NCBI GenBank assembly: GCA_000226015.1
Contig: JH154815.1
Span: forward strand, 97,628-160,772
DNA: 63,145 nucleotides
Source: Mnemiopsis leidyi
Lineage: Eukaryota > Ctenophora > Tentaculata > Lobata > Bolinopsidae
Reading direction: 5' to 3'
Shown here: piece after piece, positions 38,901 through 50,900 of the stretch
Layout of the letters: each line of letters starts with the position of its first letter
Position numbering within the stretch: position 1 is the stretch's first letter
The notes under the pieces: generated by a model
The model's database searches: none
What the model saw: only the letters and a program-made list of their open reading frames with translations
Told to the model about the DNA's origin: nothing
Program-made: the position numbers and the translations under genes

Positions 38901-41900
38901 CCTGCAATCGGTTTACCCTGATCGTCTTTAACTCCCTTTTCAGCTAAGTACACATGAGTGAAATCAGTTTTGTCTTCATTGACGAAGAGATTCCAATCCT
39001 TCAGGACTTCTGTTGCTATGGGCAACAGCGCCTTCAAGTTTTCCTCATCTTCATCATTGAAGTCGATATCATCAGCATACTCAGTGTCAAGTGGAAGACC
39101 GATATCTGTTATAGGTGGGTTTGGCCGGTTCATTGCAGCTTCAAGCCTGTTACGGAGGTCACGCAAAGCACCTGCCAAGACAAGTGTGAACAAACATCCA
39201 GAGAGGCAATCTCCTTGGAATGCACCAAGAAAACTCTGGAACTCAGCAGACAGTGTACAATTAATGTTCGATTAATAGACAAGTCTACCTCAAGGGAGGA
39301 ATTGTTACCCTCAACCAAATAACAAGAAGTCAGGAACGACTAAGCAAGGCTATCGTGTGATAACAGCCCCTCCCTAATGCTAAAGTAGTATAAATACCTG
39401 GATACATAGGATGTCTGTAAACCTGACCGTCAAACTGGAGTCCGTTAGCTAGGAGTTCTTGATGTTGGGCACTTTGTTGAGCTTCTGCCGTGTTTACCTG
39501 GGAGAGGTGGGAGGGTTGAGTGTTAACCTGGGGTCAGTTATTTCTTTTAGATGGGAGCAAATTTCGGCAAACTTTAGATTTTATTTACTTCCAAATACAT
39601 AATTCTATTTAAGCAAAAATACTCGCGTAATTGTTCGTCTCTTCGTTCCAGGCTACCAAAATACCAGCATGACAAACATACCTATATTTCCACAAACATA
39701 CCCCTATCTCCACAAACATACCTCTATCTCCACAAACATACCTCTATCTCCACAAACATACTCCTATCTCCATAAACATACCTCTAGCTCAACAAACATA
39801 CCTCTTTCTCCACAAACATACCTCTATCTCCACAAACATACCTCTAGCGACTCAGTGGAGTGTTGTGAGGCGGGTTGCTCTGCTGGGCCCGTCTGTTTCT
39901 GTTTGTGTAACAGATACTGAGCTACCCGCTGTATATCCGGGGTAGCAACTCTGCTGGAGTAGGCCGTACTTCTGTTGCTTACACCAAGGTTCCTGGAACA
40001 GTCCGTTAAAGACCTGATACTAAGATTTACAAACTCAAAAGTAACTAAGTGATACTCACATGAAGATAGAAGATAACTATGTAGTTGTAAAATAGCTTCT
40101 ACAAATAACCGGGCTAGGCATCACAATCCACTAAACCCAAAACCCTATCACGTTCCTGCACTTTATAAGTATTTAAATACTAATCCTCGAATCAGTACTC
40201 ATCTTATTGAGAGGGGGGGGGGGGGGTCGTGAACCACCATATTTGTCACTTTGTCAGACAAGTACCTGTTAGTTAGAGTGTCCCGGAGAATTTCCACCCA
40301 GTCAGGGAGAGGTCGCTGTAGGAGATGTACAAGTCTGATACACTCATCGTAAACTCGCAGTATAAACCTACAGGGGGCGGGGTTATAAACACTGGGTTAG
40401 AAGGCAACACTCGCAGTATAAACCTACAGGGGCGGGGTTATTAACATTGGGTTAGAAGGCAACAGGAAATATAAATATTTAGAGTTATAAATATTTAGAG
40501 TTACAAACATTTGTAAACATTTAGAGTTGTAAACATTAACTTGAGTTATAAACACATTGTATCCCGAGTAAAACAAGTTAACAGAAGGAAAAAACAGCAG
40601 TTTACCTAGCCCTGTAAGATTTGGGAGAGATGTTTATATTGTTGGATATCTGTTGAAGATATTGCAGTGCTTTGCTGTACTGTCCAACCTTGGCAACCTA
40701 TACAAGAACATTTTACCAGGTTGTGAAGGAAGTGCTCAACTGTGATGATGTTTTCTCGATAAACAGTGAAAGTTCCAGGCTTACTGAAGTGAACATACCT
40801 ACATATGAAATCAATCTTTCTTATAAGGAATGAGAAATTTACAAATACCTCCTTGGCGTAGAAGAGTTTGACAGCTTGGAAGGGAACTATACACGGCTCA
40901 CCGCCCAGCAACTTTGCATACTCGTATATTTCAGTTTGTTGGATTGCTGAGTACGGAAGTTTCTGTATGTCCTGGGCAGCAAGTTGGTTGGTTATTTTAG
41001 AACTTACAAACAGGTGAAAGAATCCTAAATCAAATAAATTCTGTGCAAATTTCATACCATTGTCACACAAGTATGAGCTAGTTAAGACAACTATGTCACG
41101 TGATACTACAAACCTTGGTATGGTCCAGTCCTAGAAGGGCTATGGGGGATGTCTTGTCAAGGACGCTGGTTAGTTTAGATCCGGCCATCAGACTGGTAAA
41201 GTGGGAGGCATGCACCATACCCTCACTCGCTGCAATGTTGGGAAGTAGACTGTTAGAACAGCGGGATTACATGACATTTAAGTAAATCAAATAAAAGTAC
41301 ATTAAACTAATTGTTAAATCATTATAAATGGATTGATTGCTCTATGTGAGATTACTCTTTAACTGAAAATAAATGTGCGCGATCATGTCCACCAATCAAA
41401 TACACTAATCAAACGAGACTGATTAGGACAAAACCACAAAGGTGGCATACCGAGGTTCTTGGCAAGAGAGGAAACTAGTAAGGAGGAAGGTCACGTGTTA
41501 CAATTTTTATCAATACCTCAAATAAAGATTCCAAATAAGCTAAGTAACATGGAGACAGTGCAAATTACCATATTTATAAGTTTAAAATTCGCCACTTCAA
41601 TAATTTCAACACTATTTTAACATAACTCCGACGATTAATACACTCTATACTACTTTTGCCACCACGATTGTAAACACATACATACACATACATACACATA
41701 CATACATACGATTGTTAGCACATACATACACTACAAAAACAGGTAAACAACTCACCTAGAGTATTAGCAAGAGACAAGACATAGTTGCAGTTCGGATCGT
41801 ATCTATCGCTCTGATTACTCAATATCATCGCCAGATGTTCCCTCCACCTACTCGTACTGGAACAAGAACTTGGCTCCGTGTTGGACACGAGCTGAGAGAA

Positions 41901-44900
41901 ACTCTTGAGAGGTTCGTCCACGTGGAGAGAGTTGGAGAACCGCTGCATCGTGTCCGTCATTATCTCGGAGGAGAGGGTGGTGGAGATCATGAGGGCCAGG
42001 GACCAGAGGTGGTACTTCACTGATACTTCCAGTGCTTCTTTCCGCTGACCTAGAGTGTGGTAAGGTGTGGTAAGGTGTGGTAAGGTGTGGTAAGGTGAGG
42101 TGATTATGTTGGAGTGGATATCTCACAAGTAATGTTTAGATAAGAGAAGGCGGATCTTTAGGACGGTTCTATCAATCCTGATCGTCCTTAGAGCATTAGC
42201 CTTTTAGGATATCTTTAATAGGCTTCATCGTGATGCTAGTGACTTATAAAACAGAAAACAAACCTTCGAACAGACACTCTCTAATCTGGTCAACTGCTTC
42301 AGTCTTCTGTTCCTCCGATATTTCAACCAGCTGCCCCTCCGAGTCATACCCAGCAATACTGTGGGGTAGAAACTTTAAAAACATTTTTATAGGATTATTT
42401 AATACCTAATATATATATAGCATTATTTGATACCTAACCTTTCAAGATATGAGGATAACGGTCATACTTTTATTGTCTACAGCTCGGAACAAAACTGAAT
42501 TAAGCTTACGCAAGGGAATGCAGCTTGACATTATCGTATTACGGAAGATAACATTTTTACAAACATCTTGTTTGTTTGATATTTTAGTTTAGCAGTTCGT
42601 TTTATGTTGCCTACAATATGGAGGTTGATCCTTAATTCTAAAATCCCCAATTCACATATCACTGATGGAAGATGTCACACTATTAATGACAGAGGAATCT
42701 GATGGCGTCACAAGTGGTGTCACCACCATTGTGATAGAGTTACAAGACAATGACACCATCCTCGCCTCCGCCACCCTCCTCACCACTCACAGCACCGTGT
42801 TTCGACACCTCATCCTGAACCTCAACCAGACAACTGTAAGACTGACCGACTTCACTCCCGAGATTGTGATAATATTCGTCACCTTACTGGTTGATGGGGA
42901 AATGGGAGATAATATCATAGACACCGGGATATTTAGAGAGTTACACAAACTGTCGACTGTTTTTAACGTTGTTTGGATGGTTGAAGCCTGTCGAGGGTGG
43001 TTTAAGAAGAAGGTTGAGGATGTAACAGACTACGATTCGAAACTCTATGTCGTGGAGGAATGTAGGTACATCAAGAAGACATGGTTCGGTTTGTCCAAGG
43101 AGACTAAACTGGAGTTAGACAATCTTGTTAACTCTTATCTCTTCGCCTTGTCTCAAAAAGATAACACTAGGTTTATCAAACGATACACAGATAAAATAGA
43201 CACGATGGAGACGGACCAGTTAGATTTGTTAGTCAGAATAGCTGGGGAGAAGTCTGAAGTTTTAATAGGGATACTGTTCGACCACCTCTCACTTTCACAG
43301 TCATTGGACAGGAATTCCAAATATTTGTTGCAGCATTTGAACCTTTCCCAGTGCTACATTTGTAACAGAGACCTATTTCACAGACTGTTCCAAACGATAT
43401 CAGACCTCAAAGAAATATTATGTGAGGACACGAAGGAGATGTTCACCTTGCTGGTAAAAGTAAGTAGTGCTGGATGTAGCACTATACTGGATCTCAAGGA
43501 GTGGTACCGACTTCACAAGGAATGTACAAGCCTGGATCATCTGTTATCGCAAGTAGAGATCTTCAGGATCAGAAGTATGTTCGCTGTAGTGGATCTGCTA
43601 GTTTGAGTTGTATACCAGGACCCGCCTACAGAGGATGACAGAATGGAATTCCTGCGGAAATTAGCGAATCTCACTAAAGTAAGACCACTGGGGCGAGTTT
43701 CAGAGAACTACATAAATCTTGTTACAACCGCTGTGAGGTGCTCCACCAAGCACAACAAGGACAAACTTATCTGGATAATGGAGGAAATAAGAGACATGGA
43801 AGAGTTCACCGCCAAAGATGAGCACGAGGAACTGGTAGGGGAGCTGATCCAGCCCCAGGGAGAGACGACCAACGGACCTGCTTCTCTCTATAAACTCTAC
43901 GGTCGGAAAAACTTAATACGGTTCAGCTATAACTCCCAGCCCTCTAGATCCTGTTTTCAAGAGGGGAGATGCGGGTTTATTGTACAGCATGCTCCGTTAG
44001 ATTCAAACATTATACATCTGTGCAGGGAGAAGTATCAGTACTCTAATTCAGGAGTTCACAGCCATCATGGTTTTAAGGCTGAGGATCTTTGGTACTATGT
44101 CATAATTAACGGGTAAGTCATGCTATAGTGATGATACCATTATCCTAAAAGGACTTTCTTAGCTTTAAATCCAACTTAAATTATCTAAATCCAAATTTGA
44201 TTAAAGCGAACTTAAATTTACATCATAATTTAGTGAAATTCAAACCGTAAGATAGGGATTCCTCTAAAATTCATAAAACTTAACCAAGGCTAGAAACCTG
44301 ACCTAGGAAGATTCCTGACATAACTTCTTTCCCAGAATCACGGCGGGAGGGATTGAAGTGCGCGTACCCGGGGTCTGGGTCCTAAGTCAGTGGGACTGGT
44401 GGGCTCAGTGGTTGCCATGCCTACAGAACTGCACACTTGAGCGGTTTTGCGTTCAGATCAACGTTAAAGGAGTAGCGGAGAATTTCCTTTCAGTTTTGTG
44501 ACTCGCTAGGAGGCGCAGATATTTCCGATTTCCATGTGTTCTGAAATTTGTGTAGCTCTCTTGTTCGAAGAAAAAAGAGTGGAGCACACATTTCTTCCCA
44601 GATTTCCGGGCAGAACCAGCTTTAATTTTCATACTCCAGCAAAAAACCGTGCGGAGCTTGGCAGACATGCAGACCAAGCGATTCACTATAATCCTACTTT
44701 ATCATTCTTCCGAGCGAGCATCTCCCCTACGGCAGCTCGTTCTTTACTTTAAACATTCAGTTCGTGAGGGCTTTTTAACAACTCCGTTATGTATTTATGT
44801 AGTGGCTTAATTTCAGAAGTCGTGGGTCTGCAGATTAATGAACATAACCATAAAGCAAAACAACGCTTTTAAAAATGAATGCTTTATTATTTGACCGTCT

Positions 44901-47900
44901 GTTTTGAATGGTGAATGAATGCCCCCTGATGATATTTTACCTGTTTGCAGAAAGTCGTCTTGCTTATTGTCATGCTTTGATTGTGAAGTTTAAGTATATG
45001 ATTTCTTCTTACTTAACGAGTTTTAACGTATTTGTATCTATACTTAAACTAAATGAGTCGTTGCACGGTTGATATTCGCAACTTTAGTATTCAACAACGC
45101 TTAACAACGACCACGTTAAAACTAGCCAGTTCATTAAGTTTCACTGTAGGTTGTTGTGAACGTGAGAAAGTCCGGCCCAGCTTCGCACATATAAAACATG
45201 CAGCCAATCTGTCCGGCATTGAACATGTTTACTGCCGTCTTTTACAAGTAGCGAGTATTTCGGCATGGTTTTCACTCTTCTCAGCTTACTTATTGCTCAG
45301 TGTTGTAACTACTGCAAATCCTGACATGTACGACGGGTCCAAACATTCCAAGAATGGGCGTGAGCAGGATGCGCGGAGGAAGGAGAACGGCGCGTTGCCT
45401 GGCAACAAGAGAGTGCTCCATCTCAGTAAATCTCAAGATAACGACGAAGCATGGACCAAGTCTCTGGAGCACACTTTGCAGTACTGCAGACACACCTTCA
45501 GCCCCGGGACCTGGCGCAAGGTGCGTGGCAACGTGCTCCGAGCGTGCGACGGCAAGGAGGAAACGACGACGAGCGATGCGCCTACTCGTGAGAAGAAGAA
45601 GTCGCGAGAAACTAAGCAGAGGTCACGTGATTTGAAAGCAGTGAAGGAGTTGTTGAGGAGCAGAGGGCAGGGGAAGAAGGAGAGACGAAGGTATGAGTCA
45701 CTGACGATTCATAGATAGCACAGTTTTCAGCTGTATTTGTTTATCCGGACAAGATGGCACAAATTAACACTTCTAATAATATGAACGATCCGATTACGAT
45801 TAAATTTCTGACCTTTTTGAAAGAAAATTGAGTATATTATAACTTACTTTGTTTTAGAGTATCTTGTGGTGGTATCTAGATCCGCAAGTAATAGTTCTGC
45901 GGCATCTGTTCCAATGACAACCTGTTCAAAAATATGTTAATACACCAAAATGTAATCGCATTATTTTATCTAATTCGACTATGATTCGGATATAAACTAT
46001 TCTCATTTGTTTTAATCTAGATCTAAAAATGAGCTACACGTTTACGTTTCTAAATGCCATGTAGCAAAATGTCATCCAGTCAAATAGCGGTGATATTTCA
46101 TTGAAAGCTCGTAGCTGGTAAGTTCATATTGCAACAAAATGTGGAATTGTAGATCAATAAAACGAGTGACGTGACTTGAAACGCCAATAAGGATGAAAAG
46201 TGCGTATTGCAATACCAACTGAAAGGCTCTTAAAACTGTACGCTACTCCAATAACGACTGTTGAAACTTTACGTTGTAAAAACTATACACTGTTACACGT
46301 TGTATACGCTGTTACTTACACCATTTTGTTTACAAAGAAGCGCCAAGAGTTCCCACAGCAGAATCTTTCCATCGTCCGGACTTTTCTCCTTCCTCAGCAA
46401 GTTTGCTTGTCGTTTACAGTAATTCATTACGTCACGCTTTGGAGTTTCGCCTCTGCAAAAGAGAAGTAAATTCTACATAAACTCAAAAAAGAACGGTCGT
46501 GCGCGCGAAAATGTACAAATCACTGTGGCTGCATGTCCTTTACAACTCTCAACAAAGCGATGTCGTTCGGTTTCGCGCGTTCCGTATAGTAACCAAGCTA
46601 GACTATTGCAGCAATTCAACCGTGTATATGGTGACGTGCCACAAGCGCTGTTGTTATGACGGACATATGGGAACTATTTGGTATACAATTTAAAGTGGAA
46701 GTTTAAATATGACGAATTGCAACTAAATCGACCATCAGGCATAAAGGGGAGGGGGGGGGCTGGAAGATCGGGGCGTCATGATAGTTGATACAATTAGGAA
46801 AATATACACATTTACAATATTGGCTTGGTTCCAATTTTCTCGTAATTTCGAATTTATAACCTACTTTATGAAAGGTCCAGGGTATTCGTCAATCTCTTTA
46901 AGTTCTTGCCAATATAACAACTGAAATTGTATAATTTATTACACCTCATAATATACACACTACACAGAGAATTAAGGAAGTTGGGCTCTCCTTTCCCTGT
47001 CCTTAACCCATTACGAAAGTGTATATGTATATATAAACTGTAGATTTAAGATATGAGAAAAAGCTAACACAGCTTCATTTTTATTATGTAAAGCACTCTG
47101 TGACAAATATTACCAGTTTTAACTCTGTGAAATGTGATACAGTATGTAGAGTGACTGAAAGCCTCCAGGTTTGATTTAAAGTACATTAAAAATTTCCCCT
47201 ATTAAACTTCAAATCCTTACAAGTAACAACAAATATGCAAATAGTTTAAATACTATACTGTGTAGAATACCGTATACATTGTTTACTGTGTAGTCTGCAT
47301 AATTCAGTATGCACTGTCGGTTGGTAAATCCTGTACAATATATAGTCAGTATACTCTACAGTATACTTAACAGTGTATATTTGTTTCCTACTTTTTCACT
47401 TACCTTAAAATCAAAAACTTCCAACATATGCGGAGAACCATCCTCGTCGTTGGGTACAACACAGAGATACTTGTTGGGCGCGTAACACTGCGCGCGCACG
47501 TGACATTGCGTGTACTGGAAGGAGGGGGGTTAGAGATACACGAGATACAGATCTAGTTGCTTCCGGGTCGGCAAATTTGGGTGTGATATTCTATGTGCAA
47601 CTTGTGTTGTTGATTAAACAGATATGAGTACAACTACAATAAACATGTATTGCATGTACACACATATACAATGTACACACATATACATTAACATACATAT
47701 ACAATGTTTACACATTTACATTGTAGACACATTACGATTATTTACAATAACAAAAGTAATAGTTATAAACATCTCTAATAACCTACCAGATATTATGATA
47801 AACAGTTATAAAAAAGTAACACTTACTAAATACGGTGCTGTGTACAAGTCTGCCAGAGCAGTACCAGATTCCTCTACCTCTTCTATCAACTCTGAAGCTA

Positions 47901-50900
47901 AATTGTTACATCACATTTTGTTTTGTACTAGTGTTAATTTTGTACTATACATGATACACCAAATACATTTATTGAAACTGACTGAATTTAACAATGCTTA
48001 CTGAATTCTTTTTATATACCAGTAAAATATAAGTCAATTTTATTGATTACAGGCCTGTTTATTTTAGATGAATTTGACATATCTACCATTGCATATAGTA
48101 CTGTCACTATATAGTACGTTTACCATTGGTAGGCTGTACAAAATTACTTCCTCTTGAGTTTTTACAATCCTTACCTTTTTCTTCAAGTTCTGCGATGTCT
48201 GGTTCAACCTCAACATCCTGGCTATCGTCCAGAATATTCGATTTGGAATCCTCAGTACTCAACAGGTCTTCTGTGTCGACGGTCTGTTTAGCTGGCTCCG
48301 ATAGGTCTATCCCATCGTCTGTTTCACTGATGGTAAGTGGGTCTTATTGTTTAGATTGGGTTATAGGACTTTGGTTACGTGATTGTTTGGTCACTTACTT
48401 TTAGCTTTTAAGTGATTTCTGTTGGGTAAGGATCGTCCCACTGACCATGGAAGTGATCAGTCGTCATCTAATGATAAAACAACCAAATCCAGTCATAGTT
48501 TATCAGAATAGTCGCCTATCAGAATACAGTTGGATTTCGTTTCATTTTCCTTTTAACTTGAGATAATGGAAAACCGTTTTAGTTTTTATTTAACGTCTAT
48601 CTCAATCGAAATTTCACACAAAACATCACTCTCCTTTGATGATTGGATAATCACGAAACTAATCAACGGTCAATCAGCAGAGCTTTAGCACATTGGCATT
48701 GAGTAGCCAGAAAAATGATCAGCAGTCATGAACCGCGACCGGTTGAAGATAAGATTTGCTTGGCAACCAGTTTTTTATCACCAAACCTTCAACCGGTCCA
48801 CATATCATGAAAATAGTGCTGGATACTTTTTAGGTACTGCAGCAGAAACTTACACAAAGCCGCGTTCTAACTTAGGGTGAAATTTATTGCTGGATAACCA
48901 GTCATAAAGCTGGTTGTACCTGTAGAATTAGAACATGCTCAGCAGGGGTTATGTAATCTCTTAGATATTTGACGGCTAGCAGATCAAAGGAAAGTAATAG
49001 AAGATAAACAGATAAGCAGATTGATTATAAGACATCGAATTTACAATCTTCATGCAACAGAAACATGCAACAGATTGAAGATAATCAAATGACTTAACAA
49101 TAACAGATCTTAGAGAGGGCTAGCAGTTTAACAGACGTTTAAAGTAATGTAAAATAATGAAAAAAATGACAAGATTTATTTTGTGAAGTAAGCCGTGAAG
49201 CCGTTATAAGATTGGAATTACCTAAACAGTGCAATTGGAGATGAACTATGGTAACGTGAAAGTGCACGACGGTACAAATCACGCTGAAACTCAGTGACGT
49301 CACACTGGGACGACGCGCGTGAGCGGTAGTAACCACCGCCCCAATGCAACATGCTGTGAAGGTTGTAATGATGAGGTGAGTGATAGTGAGTCAGGTCTGG
49401 GTTTGAGCGAGCCCTGAAATTTGGTGGTAGTGAAAGGTGAAAAGATGTGGAAAAACTTAATGACAATGTGATATAGGAAAAGGCTGCAGGCAGTTTTGTA
49501 GAACCTAATTGAAACACGTATATTTCGGATGCTGAAACTTTTTAGAGTTTTTAACATACTTGGTGATGCTCTGTGAAGCAGGATCAGACCGTATAGACTC
49601 AGTACGAGAGATGCTCAGTTCGTCACTACGGTCGTAACGAGGGTCTGCGTAGTACGCTCTTCTTTCGTAGTCGTACCTGAAGTTTTATCAAATTTCAATG
49701 GTAATAACTAATTTTTACTAAAATTTAGTTATTGATTACAAGACAAAAACTTTCATCATGATTTAAACCACAGTTAAGAAAATTCAGGATTTTAGAAACA
49801 AGTTTCATTGACATAGAAGAGCACTAACTTGTATCCAGGGTAATTTCTGCTTGCGTCTCTATAATATCTCTCCTGGTACGCACGGTAATAATCATCAGGG
49901 TGCATTCCACGACGGTACATCTCTTCTCTGCGGTACATCTCCTCCCGTCGGTATCTCTCCCGCTCGTACTCGCTCATCCTATATTGGTCTCGCTCCTCTC
50001 TATATTCGTAGGAGTAACGCGAGTCTTGTCGGCGATGTTCTGAGTACTGCGAGCGATCATCCTTGTCTCTAGACCTGCTTCCCTCCACTCTGTCGCCGTA
50101 GTTGTATCTTGAACGAGATTTTGACTCCGATTTGAAACTATGGTTGGAACCTGAAGAACCATTCCTATTGTGTCCTCTGTGTCCGTAATGGTCTTGCACA
50201 GAAGTGGAGCGCTCATTCCGGGACTCCTTGCGCGAAGGTCGAGGAGGCAAAGCAGGATTATTTTTGGGAGGGAGGACAGGTTTTCGTGATGCGAAAAGTT
50301 CGTGATTTTCGTATGTAGTACCCTGACCTCCACCTTGCAGCTCCACATTCTCGTAAACATCGGCCTCAGCAATGAGGGATGCAGCCTTTTCCATAGTTCT
50401 CAGCGACTTCATAGACATAGAACTCAGCTTTTTTGGAGCAGAATTGTTTGCAGTGGAATTCATGAGCGGTGCACCGATACCTCCGCCACTCACATTGGCA
50501 ATGTTATCAGGTGTGGCTCGACGGAGGATTTTTCGCTCCTCATACTCTTTTCTCAGTCGCGCTATAGTGTCATCGCTCCCACGACTGGGTGGTCGACTAG
50601 AGCCTCTACTCTCGCTTTGTCCAATCGGTCGTGCAAATGTTATATTGCTGTAGTTTACTGAGGGTGAAGGTGGTTTTCTTTGTGGGTTTTTAAGATTAAT
50701 TCTCTCGTACATGGTTGTAGGAGGTGGAGGCATCAAGACGTTATCTTGAGCTTTCTGATCTGGAGGTGGGCCAAATGGTTGCTGAGCTCTCATTGGAGCG
50801 GCCTGTGGTGGTTGCATTATTCCACTTTGTTGAGGTGGTTGCATTATTCCACTTTGTTGAGGTGGTTGCATCATTCCACTAGATTGTGGTGGTTGCATTA

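Noticed and set aside
39671..39841. CRISPR-like regular repeat
   Set aside because: Contiguous 20-bp units with no unique spacers in a eukaryotic intron; it is a minisatellite.
48400..48470. Candidate extra SEC16 exon between exons 4 and 5 (reads FHGQWDDPYPTEIT)
   Set aside because: All three frames stop before the donor-like GTAAGT, and exons 4 and 5 already join in phase without it.
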